A stretch of 64,000 nucleotides of DNA, taken from an uncultured Clostridia bacterium. GTDB taxonomy: Bacteria > Bacillota > Clostridia > Christensenellales > Aristaeellaceae. Where the stretch lies: positions 10,383 to 74,382 of the forward strand of contig CAKUOX010000003.1 in NCBI GenBank assembly GCA_934670175.1. Reading direction: 5' to 3'. This document shows positions 50,091-57,877 of this stretch, in pieces; position 1 is the first letter of the stretch, and each line of letters opens with the position of its first letter. Below the pieces are notes generated by a model. It had not been told where the DNA came from. It did not search any database and saw only the letters and a list, made by a program, of their open reading frames with translations. A program made the position numbers and the translations under genes.

Positions 50091-51040
50091 CAGCTTAGTC
50101 CCTCCCTCAGTGCGTCCACATTCCTGCGCATCAGGCTGACATAGGTCTCCCCCGCCGCAAAATCCGCTTCGGAGACGGTCTGAACCGAATAAAACGTGCG
50201 TATCGCCGCGCCGGTCTCCTCGGCAATCACCCTTGCGGTGCGCTGGTTGCTCAGCTCAATGGTGTAGATCACCGGCACGCCATCGCGCGCGATGCGATCG
50301 ATCAAAAAGACCATCGTGCTGGCGCTCGGCTCGCTCTCCGCCGCGCAGGACGGAAACGCCGCGTAATAATCCAGCCCATACTCGCGCACAAAATACAGGA
50401 ACGGGAAGCGATCCGCAAAGATCATTTCGCGCCGCGCGCCGCCGGATACGACCTCGCGGAACGCCGCGTCGATCTCGCTGATCTCGCCTTCATACGCCTG
50501 CGCGTTTTGCGTAAAGCGCGCCGCGTCCTCCGGCGCGACCCTGCACAGCGCCGCGCAGACGGCGTTCACCATCTGCATGGCGTTTACCGGCGACGTCCAG
50601 ATATGCTCGTCGTACTCCGTTTCGTCCGCCGCGTGCGCGTGTCCCTCGTGCAGCGTCATGCCCTCGCGCGTCTCCTCGCTGAGCGCATGCACACAGTCGA
50701 TCAGCCTGAGCGCTGCGGGCGCGCCGTCACCAAACGATTCCAGTATATCGTCGACCCACACGTCGCTCTCGCCGCCGATATAAATGAACAGATCGCATTC
50801 GGCAATGGTGAGAATATCCGTGGGCGACGGCTCGTAGGAATGTACCTCCGCGCCGGGCCGGATCAACAGCGTCAGCTCCGCGCGGTCTCCTGATACCGCG
50901 CGTGCGAAATCGTAGCATGGAAAATCTGTGCATACGATGCGCAGCGCGCCGTTCGCCGGCGCCGCCTGAACGAACGTACAGCCTGCAAGCAGCAGCGCCG
51001 CCGCGAGCAGCAGCGGCAGCAGCCTGGTTCCATTTCGCAT
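50090..51040 (-). CDS. znuA: Zinc-type ABC transporter substrate-binding lipoprotein (ZnuA family)
   Basis: 316 residues. Lipoprotein signal with lipobox LLAGC near residue 20. Type III metal-binding fold: ligands expected from GAEVHSYEPSPTD, the acidic/His-rich loop HEGHAHAADETEYDEHIWTSP, and FADRFPFLYFVREYGL. The His-rich loop is typical of zinc rather than manganese binding proteins. First gene of znuA-fur-znuC-znuB, with promoter and operator directly upstream. Confidence 0.93.
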   Translation of the reverse strand: MRNGTRLLPLLLAAALLLAGCTFVQAAPANGALRIVCTDFPCYDFARAVSGDRAELTLLIRPGAEVHSYEPSPTDILTIAECDLFIYIGGESDVWVDDILESFGDGAPAALRLIDCVHALSEETREGMTLHEGHAHAADETEYDEHIWTSPVNAMQMVNAVCAALCRVAPEDAARFTQNAQAYEGEISEIDAAFREVVSGGARREMIFADRFPFLYFVREYGLDYYAAFPSCAAESEPSASTMVFLIDRIARDGVPVIYTIELSNQRTARVIAEETGAAIRTFYSVQTVSEADFAAGETYVSLMRRNVDALREGLS

Positions 51041-51062
51041 CTATAATCGCTCCATTTTTGAT

Positions 51063-51081
51063 TTTGAAATTCAATTTCAAA
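51063..51081. promoter_or_regulatory. Fur/Zur-type operator of the zinc importer operon
   Basis: Perfect 9-1-9 inverted repeat TTTGAAATT-C-AATTTCAAA, containing a 7-1-7 core like known Fur-family boxes. It covers about +5 to +25 of the predicted transcript, so binding would block initiation. Confidence 0.82.
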
Positions 51082-51085
51082 TTCG

Positions 51086-51114
51086 ATTATAGTCGAAGTG
51101 TGCCGTGCCGTCAA
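51086..51114 (-). promoter_or_regulatory. Promoter of the zinc importer operon
   Basis: TTGACG (51114-51109), 17-base spacer, TATAAT (51091-51086) on the minus strand, abutting the operator. Confidence 0.88.
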
Positions 51115-51246
51115 GTAAATTATACAAAAATCGCCGATGTCTCAAAAAAATGATTATCAAATGCACTTATACTTTCTGCCGAGCGCACGCGCCCCCTTCA
51201 CCGCTTCGGCTGATCCTCCCCTCTAAAAAAAGTTTGCGTATAGGGC

Positions 51247-51283
51247 TTGACAAATCCCATACTACTGAATATAATACAGTAGT
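51247..51283 (+). promoter_or_regulatory. Promoter and overlapping operator of the padR operon
   Basis: TTGACA (51247-51252), 17-base spacer, TATAAT (51270-51275). Inverted repeat ACTACTG (51261-51267) / CAGTAGT (51277-51283) brackets the -10, as expected of an autorepressed PadR gene. Confidence 0.83.
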
Positions 51284-51307
51284 GAAGCAAGCAGAAGGAG
51301 GAATTAA

Positions 51308-51628
51308 ATGAATGCACAGTATAAGAAAGGCGTTCTGGAGCTCTGTGTGCTGTCCCTGCTGAAAAAGCACAATTGCTACGGCTACGAGATCTCGGAATAC
51401 CTTTCCGGCCATATCGACATTGCAGACGGAACCGTCTACCCCATTTTGCGCAAACTGAAGGCGGATGGACTGCTCACCACCTACCTGCAGGAGGAGAGCG
51501 GCGGCCCGCCGCGCAAGTACTACAAGCTCACGCAGCTCGGTCTTGAGTCCTATCTGGCGGATCGGGCGGAATATCTGAAATTTGCTGGAGCAGTAAAGAA
51601 GCTTCTGGAGGATGATGAAAATGACTAA
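51308..51628 (+). CDS. PadR-family transcriptional regulator
   Basis: 106 residues. Winged helix typical of PadR: QYKKGVLELCVLSLLKKHNCYGYEISEYL, then GTVYPILRKLKADGLL and GPPRKYYKLTQLG. The short C-terminal helix is for dimerisation (subfamily 2). AGGAGG precedes the ATG. It is followed, with overlap, by a HAAS-type membrane protein gene, a common pairing in Firmicutes, and then two SDR genes. Confidence 0.93.
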   Translation: MNAQYKKGVLELCVLSLLKKHNCYGYEISEYLSGHIDIADGTVYPILRKLKADGLLTTYLQEESGGPPRKYYKLTQLGLESYLADRAEYLKFAGAVKKLLEDDEND

Positions 51629-52349
51629 GCATGAATTTCTGAATCGCTTTTCCAATGAACTGAATCGCCGCGGCGTCGCCGACGCCGAAGACATCGTTGA
51701 AGAATACGCGCAGCACTTCGCCTTCAAGCAGGCGGACGGCTATTCCGAGGAAGAGATCGCCGCCAAGCTGGGCGATCCGGCGCAGCTGGCCGCACAGTTT
51801 GAACAGTCTGCCGCCGAGCAAAGCGCCCGTGGCAAAAAAGCCGCCGTCGTGACCGGCCTGTGCTTTCTGGACATCGTATCGGGGCTCGCGTTTATCGCGC
51901 TGGCGGCCTTCGGCGTGGTGCTCTCCGTCGCGGCGCTGGCCTTTGCCGCCGCGGGCGTCTGCCTGATCGGCGAGCTGAACCCCTACGCGCTGATCCCCGC
52001 CATGCCGTATGCCTCCGCGCTGGTCTTCGCGCTGGCGCTGCTGGCCCTGTGCGCGCTGACCGCCTGCGGCTGTATCTGGTACATTGCATTTCTGCGTCAG
52101 AGCGTGCGCGCCTTCTGCCGCTTCCAGAGCAACGCATTGGCCAACGCCAACGGACGCGCCGCGCTGCCCGCACTGCCCATGCAGCCGCAGCTGGATCGCC
52201 GCTGTGCGCGCCGCCTGCGCAGGATCGCGCGCGTATCGCTGATGCTGTTCGCGGTACTGTCGATCGCGGGCTTCGCGCTGTCCGCCATCCTTTCGGGTGC
52301 ATTTGAATTCTGGCATGCCTGGCGCTGGTTTGCAAGCGAGGCGATCTGA
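51621..52349 (+). CDS. HAAS/DUF1700-type membrane protein
   Basis: 242 residues. The N-terminal 60 residues form the HAAS helical domain (MTKHEFLNRFSNELNRRGV, VEEYAQHFAFKQADGYSEEE, AKLGDPAQLAAQF), then about four hydrophobic segments (75-135 and 210-230). The ATG at 51621 is used: GGAGG lies 9 bases upstream inside the padR end; padR overlaps by 8 bases. HAAS proteins pair with PadR regulators and probably sense or regulate membrane stress; the exact role is unknown. Confidence 0.82.
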   Translation: MTKHEFLNRFSNELNRRGVADAEDIVEEYAQHFAFKQADGYSEEEIAAKLGDPAQLAAQFEQSAAEQSARGKKAAVVTGLCFLDIVSGLAFIALAAFGVVLSVAALAFAAAGVCLIGELNPYALIPAMPYASALVFALALLALCALTACGCIWYIAFLRQSVRAFCRFQSNALANANGRAALPALPMQPQLDRRCARRLRRIARVSLMLFAVLSIAGFALSAILSGAFEFWHAWRWFASEAI

Positions 52350-52351
52350 GC

Positions 52352-53212
52352 ATGAAAACGATCGTCATTACAGGCGCGACCTCCGGCATCGGCTTTGAAA
52401 CGGCAAAGCTGCTGGCCGCGAAGGGTTTCCGCATTATCGGCATCGGGCGCAGCGAGCAGCGCTGCACCCGAGCAAAGACGGCGATACTGGCCGCCGTGCC
52501 CGAGGCCGAGGTCAGCTATTTCACCGCCGACCTGATGCAGCAGCGCGAGGTAAACCACATAGCAGCGGTGCTGACGGACTATATTGTATCGGACTGCGGC
52601 GGGCAGCTGTTCGCGCTCATCAACAACGCAGGCTGCGCGCGCGGCCGCTACATGACGACCGAAGACGGCTACGAGCAGCAATTCGCGCTGAATTATCTAT
52701 CCGCATTTCTGCTGACCTATCGCCTGCTGCCGCTGATCCGAGCTGCCAACGGGCGCGTGCTCATGACGGGCAGTCAGTCACACAAGGGCAGCCGCATACA
52801 CTGGAACGACGTGATGCTGTCTCGCCGCTACGGCCCGCTGACGGCGTACAAGCAATCCAAGCTGTGCGGCATACTCTTTGCGAAGGGCTTAAACGATCGC
52901 TTCGAGCAGCTCGGCGTCCGTGCCTATGTAGTGGATCCGGGACTCGTGCGCACGGACATCGGCAACAAGGATGCCGGCTGGCTGGTCAACCTGGTCTGGT
53001 CGCTGCGAAAGCTGGGCGGCGTCAGTCCGGAAATACCGGCAAAGACCTACGCCTGCCTTTGCGAAGCGCAGGATGCCCCGGACGGTCTCTACTATTACTT
53101 ATGCCGAAAACGCGCTTACAGCCGCAAGGTCACGCGCGAAAACGCCGACCGGCTGTTTGCACTCAGCGAGCGGCTGTGCGGGATTTCCTATGAAGGGGTA
53201 AGAATGCCATGA
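52352..53212 (+). CDS. Short-chain dehydrogenase/reductase
   Basis: 286 residues. Rossmann TGATSGIGFETAKLL at the N-terminus, NNAG at about residue 90, and a catalytic triad region with MTGSQSHKG (Ser) and YGPLTAYKQSKLC (Tyr-x3-Lys). The C-terminus (ARVVDPG-like AYVVDPGLVRTD) follows the classical fold. It resembles retinol-dehydrogenase-like SDRs. It begins 2 bases after the HAAS gene and overlaps the next SDR gene by 4 bases. Substrate unknown. Confidence 0.92.
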   Translation: MKTIVITGATSGIGFETAKLLAAKGFRIIGIGRSEQRCTRAKTAILAAVPEAEVSYFTADLMQQREVNHIAAVLTDYIVSDCGGQLFALINNAGCARGRYMTTEDGYEQQFALNYLSAFLLTYRLLPLIRAANGRVLMTGSQSHKGSRIHWNDVMLSRRYGPLTAYKQSKLCGILFAKGLNDRFEQLGVRAYVVDPGLVRTDIGNKDAGWLVNLVWSLRKLGGVSPEIPAKTYACLCEAQDAPDGLYYYLCRKRAYSRKVTRENADRLFALSERLCGISYEGVRMP

Positions 53213-54021
53213 ACGTTTTGATAACGGGCGCAGCGGGCGGCCTCGGGCGCGCCATGGCGGTGGAATGCGCGCGGCGCGGCTATCGGCTGTTTCTGACCGA
53301 CGTGAATGCGGATGGGCTTCGCTGCCTGCAGACCGGACTTGAACGGCAGTTTGCCGCCACAGCCGCAATAAAGGCCTGCGATCTTACGAATCCCGAAAGC
53401 GTGGATGCGCTGCTCGCCGTGCTGGACGCTTCCGGCATCCAGTTCGACATGCTGCTCAATATCGCGGGCGTCGATTTTGAGGGCGGCTTCATGGAGCGCG
53501 ACCGCGAGCGCGTGGTCAAAATCGTCGCGCTGAACGACGCCGGAACGCTGCGCATCACCCACGCCATTCTGGAACGCCGAGATCCCAAATGGGAATTCAC
53601 CGCGATATTTGTATCCAGCCTCGCGTCCCTGTTCCCCATGCCGTTGAAGGCGACCTATGCTGCATCCAAGCGCTTTTTACTGGATTTCGCCCTTTCGCTG
53701 CGGGAGGAATTGAAGGGCGACGGCGTGAATGTGCTCGCCCTCTGTCCCGCCGGTATGGCTACGACGGCTGAAAATATTCAGGCCATACGCGCGCAGGGCA
53801 TTTGGGGCGAGGCGACCACCAACCCGCTGGAGCGCGTGGCGCGAAGGACGCTGGACTGCGCGCTGGACGGAAGGGCCATTGACATTCCCGGCACGCTGAA
53901 CCGCCTGTTATCCAGCCTCGGCAAGATCGTGCCGCGCGTGTGGGTGGCGGCGATCATACGCTGGCGCTGGAAATGCGCGCAAAGAAAATGGCTGAACGCA
54001 TCCGGCTGTGCAAAGGCATAA
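53209..54021 (+). CDS. Short-chain dehydrogenase/reductase, second copy
   Basis: 270 residues. Cofactor site TGAAGGLGRAMAVE, NIAG near residue 85, catalytic VSSLASLFP (Ser) and YAASKRFLLDF (Tyr-x3-Lys), then LCPAGMATTAE. A basic, hydrophobic C-terminal tail (VWVAAIIRWRWKCAQRKW) could bind the membrane. Last gene of the padR operon, translationally coupled to the other SDR gene, and before a terminator. Two different SDR genes under one PadR suggest redox detoxification or lipid modification; not provable here. Confidence 0.92.
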   Translation: MNVLITGAAGGLGRAMAVECARRGYRLFLTDVNADGLRCLQTGLERQFAATAAIKACDLTNPESVDALLAVLDASGIQFDMLLNIAGVDFEGGFMERDRERVVKIVALNDAGTLRITHAILERRDPKWEFTAIFVSSLASLFPMPLKATYAASKRFLLDFALSLREELKGDGVNVLALCPAGMATTAENIQAIRAQGIWGEATTNPLERVARRTLDCALDGRAIDIPGTLNRLLSSLGKIVPRVWVAAIIRWRWKCAQRKWLNASGCAKA

Positions 54022-54037
54022 CATAATCTGTACGTCA

Positions 54038-54070
54038 AAGCGGCGCTCCCATTTTCGGGGAGCGCCGCTT
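54038..54070. terminator. Bidirectional terminator between the SDR operon and the mgl operon
   Basis: Perfect 13-bp stem AAGCGGCGCTCCC (54038-54050) / complement (54058-54070), 7-base loop. T tracts are short on both sides. Confidence 0.78.
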
Positions 54071-54084
54071 CATATACCTTCGTT

Positions 54085-54342
54085 TCAGTTTCCGATCAGG
54101 ATCCCGACGACGACCGCAATTACGATTAGCGCCGCCAGCGCATAGATGATAATATCCATCGTATGCAATGGGATCTTGATTTTGTCGTACAGTCGGCCGC
54201 GATTGCGATAGGCGTGGGCAAACTTCGCGTCGCCGGTCTCCTGCCGCAGCTTTTCTTCAAAGCCCGCGCCAGTTTCGCCGGTTCCCGCCGCCTGCTCCAT
54301 TTTTGCACGCGCCTCGCGGCCAAGGTCACTCCTGCGCGCCAT
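54085..54342 (-). CDS. Small C-terminally anchored protein of the mgl operon
   Basis: 85 residues, not recognised. A charged N-terminal half (ARRSDLGREARAKMEQ, FEEKLRQETGDAKFAHAYR) is followed by one membrane segment at about residues 60-83 (MDIIIYALAALIVIAVVVGI) and a two-residue tail, so it should be a tail-anchored membrane protein with a cytoplasmic N-terminus. The ATG is 1 base after the permease stop; AAGAAG is a weak ribosome site. It could stabilise or modulate the transporter. Confidence that it is a gene is moderate. Confidence 0.68.
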   Translation of the reverse strand: MARRSDLGREARAKMEQAAGTGETGAGFEEKLRQETGDAKFAHAYRNRGRLYDKIKIPLHTMDIIIYALAALIVIAVVVGILIGN

Positions 54343-54343
54343 A

Positions 54344-56038
54344 TTACTTCTTGGCAATGTACTTGCGCACGTCGATGGCCACGGCCAGGATGATGATCAG
54401 ACCGCGCACAACGTACTGCAGGTACGGGTTGACGCCCATGAACTGCAGGGAGTAGTTGATGGCCTGCAGCAGGATCGCGCCGATTACGACGCCCTGAATG
54501 GTGCCGACACCGCCGGAGAAGGAAACGCCGCCAACCACGACCGCGGAAATTGCGTCAGTTTCGTAGCTGCTACCGGTGTTCGCGCCGACGGAGGTAATGC
54601 GCGCCGCCTCAAGGAAAGCGGAGGTGCCGTACAGGATACCGGCAATCAGGTACACCAGCATAATGGTCTTGGCCACGTTTACGCCGGAGACCGCCGCCGC
54701 TTCGGTGTTGCCGCCGACGGCGAACATGTTCTTGCCCAGACGGGTCTTGTTCCAGATTACCCACATGATCACGGCGATGATCAGGAAGTAAATGACTACC
54801 TTGGGAATCTTCAGACCAAGAAGCGTCACATTGCCCGCCGCAAAGTTCAGGAAGTTCTGGTCGAAGGTGGACAGTGCCTGCGCCGTGCCCGAGGGCTGCG
54901 ATTCGATAAACAGGCAGTTGCAGCCGAAAGCGATCAGCTGCGTGCCCAGCGTGATGATGAATGCGTGCAGATGCAGCTTCGCCACACCAAAGCCGTTGAT
55001 CAGCGAGAAGATGACGGCCACGGCAATGGAGGCCAGCAGCGGCACGAACAGCGGCAGCTGCTGCGTCATCTGCGGGAACATGCGCGAGGAATAGGTGACG
55101 GACTGAACCAGCGATGCGGTCACGGCCGCAGAAAGGCCGAGTACGCGGCCGATGGAAAGGTCAGTACCGGCCAGCACGATCAGGCCTGCGCAGCCCAGCG
55201 CCAGAATGCCCTTGGTGGACGCCTGCTTGAGGATGTTCAGAATGTTGACCGGAGCCAGGAAGTTACGCTTCACCAGACACACGATCACCAGAATAACGAC
55301 CAGAATAATATAGAGCGCATAGTTCAGGAAGAACTCGCCCACCTTCTGCGCCTTGGGGTTCACCTTAACGGCGCCCTTCTTGCGCTTTCTGGAATCGTCC
55401 ATTGCCTGAATGAACAGAACCGCGCCACCCGCGATGATCAGCACAATGCCGATCCACAGCATCATAATCGCGTTCTTGAACAGCGTCACACTGGTACCGC
55501 TGCCGTTCATCAGGTTGTCGAAGCCCTTCTGGAACAGCGCGATCATGGCGGTATCGGCCTCGAGCTCTGCAAGCGCATCGGCGTCACAGCCCAGTGCAGC
55601 GGTCACTTCATTGGCAAGGATCTCCTTCTGAATGGCCTCTTCCTGAGCGTCATCCTTCTTGATGGCCTTGGCCTCGTCCTTGGTCACGCCCTGGGTCTCC
55701 ATGACGTAATCAATGAAGGTATTGTAATCGGTGGAATAAGCGAGCTTCTCATCGTAAACGATGCGGTCGGAAACGACGGCTTCAACCTCCGCAGCGTCCA
55801 GACCGAGCGTGCCCACCAGATAATCGGTGTATTCCTTCGCAGTCAGGCCGCGGGTGATCTTCGTAATGGTGCTGGGATCCTGAATATAGTTGATGGTTTC
55901 AGGCTTCTTGCAGCCGATCAGGGTCGTGGCGTCATTGTAGATCTTCTGTCCCTTCTGGCCGAGCATGACTAAGGCGACGCCGGCAATGACCAGTACGATT
56001 GCGATGATCGCTGCGACCAGCCGCTTGACATTTTTCAT
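54344..56038 (-). CDS. mglC: Galactose-type ABC permease MglC with a large extra N-terminal domain
   Basis: 564 residues against about 330 for ordinary MglC. Residues about 235-564 are a normal BPD_transp_2 permease (GLIVLAGTDLSIGRVLGL, AVGGNTEAAAVSGVNV, VVGGVSFSGGVGTIQGVVIG). The first 235 add one membrane helix (about 7-28), a soluble acidic helical region of about 160 residues (LTAKEYTDYLVGTLGLD through ALAELEADTAMI), and a second helix (about 192-215). Topology puts that region outside the membrane, where it could touch the binding protein. Third gene of mglB-mglA-mglC. Confidence 0.9.
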   Translation of the reverse strand: MKNVKRLVAAIIAIVLVIAGVALVMLGQKGQKIYNDATTLIGCKKPETINYIQDPSTITKITRGLTAKEYTDYLVGTLGLDAAEVEAVVSDRIVYDEKLAYSTDYNTFIDYVMETQGVTKDEAKAIKKDDAQEEAIQKEILANEVTAALGCDADALAELEADTAMIALFQKGFDNLMNGSGTSVTLFKNAIMMLWIGIVLIIAGGAVLFIQAMDDSRKRKKGAVKVNPKAQKVGEFFLNYALYIILVVILVIVCLVKRNFLAPVNILNILKQASTKGILALGCAGLIVLAGTDLSIGRVLGLSAAVTASLVQSVTYSSRMFPQMTQQLPLFVPLLASIAVAVIFSLINGFGVAKLHLHAFIITLGTQLIAFGCNCLFIESQPSGTAQALSTFDQNFLNFAAGNVTLLGLKIPKVVIYFLIIAVIMWVIWNKTRLGKNMFAVGGNTEAAAVSGVNVAKTIMLVYLIAGILYGTSAFLEAARITSVGANTGSSYETDAISAVVVGGVSFSGGVGTIQGVVIGAILLQAINYSLQFMGVNPYLQYVVRGLIIILAVAIDVRKYIAKK

Positions 56039-56096
56039 ATGCTATTCCCTCTTTCCGAGCTGATTTGAAATTCAACTGTTTCTGTACGCAGCAGCG

Positions 56097-57611
56097 TCAC
56101 ACATACTTCGCGGCCAGCGCCAGAATGGTCTCCTGTTCACCCTCAACGCCGCCGAAATCCTTGCCGCGCTCCACGATGCCCGCCATCTGACCGTTGGACA
56201 TGACCAGAATGCGGTCGCAAATGCCGATCAATTCGGGCATTTCGGAGGATACCATCACAACGCCCTTGCCCTCGCTCGCCAGCTTCAGGATCAGCTGATA
56301 GATCTCGTACTTTGCGCCGACGTCGATGCCTCGGGTCGGCTCGTCCAGAAGCAGAACCTCCGGATCGGTCAGCAGCCAGCGGCCGATGATGACCTTCTGC
56401 TGGTTGCCGCCGGAAAGCGACTTGATCAGCGTGCGCGCGCTGGGCGTCTTGACCTTCATAGCGTCAATGACCCACCGGGTATCCTTGCTCATCTTCCGAT
56501 TCGACAGCAGAATTTTGCCATAGGAACGGATATTGGCAATGGTGGAATTGAAGCTTATGCTCGACAGCGGGAACAGACCCGTCGCACGGCGTTCCTCCGT
56601 GAGCAGTGCAAAGCCGTTGCGCTGCGCTTCAAAGGCGGAATTATTGTCCACCGGCTTGCCGTGAAGCGTTATCTCGCCCGTCTCGCGCGTGAAATAACCA
56701 AAGATGGTGTTGAGCAGCTCGGTTCGACGGGAACCCACCAGACCGGCAACGCCCAGCACCTCGCCCTTGCGCAGGTCAAACGATACGTTGTGGCATGTCG
56801 GCTCGTACTTGCCGGTGAGATTCCGAACGCTCATCAGCACCTCGCCAGGCGTGTTGATCTTCGGCGGGAATCGATTATCGAACGAACGGTTCACCATCAG
56901 GCGGATGATCTCGTCCGTGGTCAGCTCCGACGCGGGGCGCGTGGCGACCCACTGACCGTCGCGCATGATGGTCACATCGTGGGAGATGCGCAGGATCTCA
57001 TCCATCTTATGGGAAATGTAGATGATGCCTACGCCCTGCGCCGTGAGCTTTTCAATGATTCTGAACAGATGTTCAACTTCGTTTTCAGTCAGGGAGGATG
57101 TGGGCTCGTCGAGCACCAGAATCTTCGCGTTATAAGAAACTGCCTTGGCGATCTCGATCATCTGACGCTGTGATACCGACAGCTTGCCGATAATCGTGCG
57201 CGGATCGACGTCAATTTCCAGATCCTTAAAGATCTCCTTCGTGTCGCGATACATCTTACGACTATCGACAAAGCCGTTTTTAGTCGGGAATCTGCCAAGC
57301 CAGACATTTTCCATTACATTGCGGCGCAAAACCTGGTTCAGCTCCTGATGAACCATGGCAACACCATTATCGAGTGCATTGCGGGGGTTGGTAAAATTAA
57401 CTTCTTCACCGCACACCTTGATCGTGCCTTCATCCTTTTTATAGATGCCGAACAGGCACTTCATCAGCGTGGATTTGCCCGCACCGTTTTCGCCCATCAA
57501 GGCATGAACGGTACCGGGGCGCAGCTTCAGCTGAGCATGATCCAAAGCCTTTACGCCCGGGAACTGCTTGACAATGCCTTCCATCTCAAGCAGGTAGGTA
57601 GACTGCTCCAT
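56097..57611 (-). CDS. mglA: Galactose-type ABC transporter ATP-binding protein MglA
   Basis: 504 residues. Two ATPase domains: Walker A GENGAGKSTLM and a degenerate second loop GLVGSRRTEL; signatures LSVSQRQM and LSGGNQQK; Walker B ILVLDEPTSSL and VLLLDEPTRGID. Length is normal for the RbsA/MglA type. It follows mglB after a leader with a tandem repeat and an attenuator-like hairpin, and precedes mglC by 58 bases. The ribosome site is weak (GGTGATTTGA before ATG). Confidence 0.94.
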   Translation of the reverse strand: MEQSTYLLEMEGIVKQFPGVKALDHAQLKLRPGTVHALMGENGAGKSTLMKCLFGIYKKDEGTIKVCGEEVNFTNPRNALDNGVAMVHQELNQVLRRNVMENVWLGRFPTKNGFVDSRKMYRDTKEIFKDLEIDVDPRTIIGKLSVSQRQMIEIAKAVSYNAKILVLDEPTSSLTENEVEHLFRIIEKLTAQGVGIIYISHKMDEILRISHDVTIMRDGQWVATRPASELTTDEIIRLMVNRSFDNRFPPKINTPGEVLMSVRNLTGKYEPTCHNVSFDLRKGEVLGVAGLVGSRRTELLNTIFGYFTRETGEITLHGKPVDNNSAFEAQRNGFALLTEERRATGLFPLSSISFNSTIANIRSYGKILLSNRKMSKDTRWVIDAMKVKTPSARTLIKSLSGGNQQKVIIGRWLLTDPEVLLLDEPTRGIDVGAKYEIYQLILKLASEGKGVVMVSSEMPELIGICDRILVMSNGQMAGIVERGKDFGGVEGEQETILALAAKYV

Positions 57612-57640
57612 TCAAATCACCGCACTTCTTCGATTCTTCT

Positions 57641-57782
57641 CTCTGGAATTGTCGACGTCTCCTTACAGAAGCCGCCGACCCACAAAGCCTCTGCTTTGCT
57701 AATTCCTGCACCTCTGGAATTGTCGACGTCTCCTTACAGAAGCCGCCGACCTGCAAAGCCTTTGCTTTGCTAATTCCTGCAT
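57641..57782. repeat. Tandem direct repeat of 71 bp between mglB and mglA
   Basis: Two adjacent copies, 57641-57711 and 57712-57782, start CTCTGGAATTGTCGACGTCT and differ at only a few positions (about four). On the transcribed strand each contains GTAAGGAGACGTCGAC, i.e. a Shine-Dalgarno-like core without a start codon after it. They follow the intercistronic hairpin. No coding potential. Confidence 0.9.
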
Positions 57783-57785
57783 CTC

Positions 57786-57826
57786 AAAAAGCGAGGCGCC
57801 TGAAAGCCTGCGCTTCCAAGCGCCTC
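57786..57826 (-). terminator. Intercistronic terminator-like hairpin after mglB
   Basis: GAGGCGC (57826-57820) / GCGCCTC (57799-57793) with inner pairing, followed by GCTTTTTG on the minus strand. It would let mglB be made in excess over mglA and mglC, as is common for binding-protein genes. Confidence 0.7.
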
Positions 57827-57877
57827 ATCTTTGGCCGGTTTAAATACCGATCCCTGTCAAATCAGACGATGGCTGAA

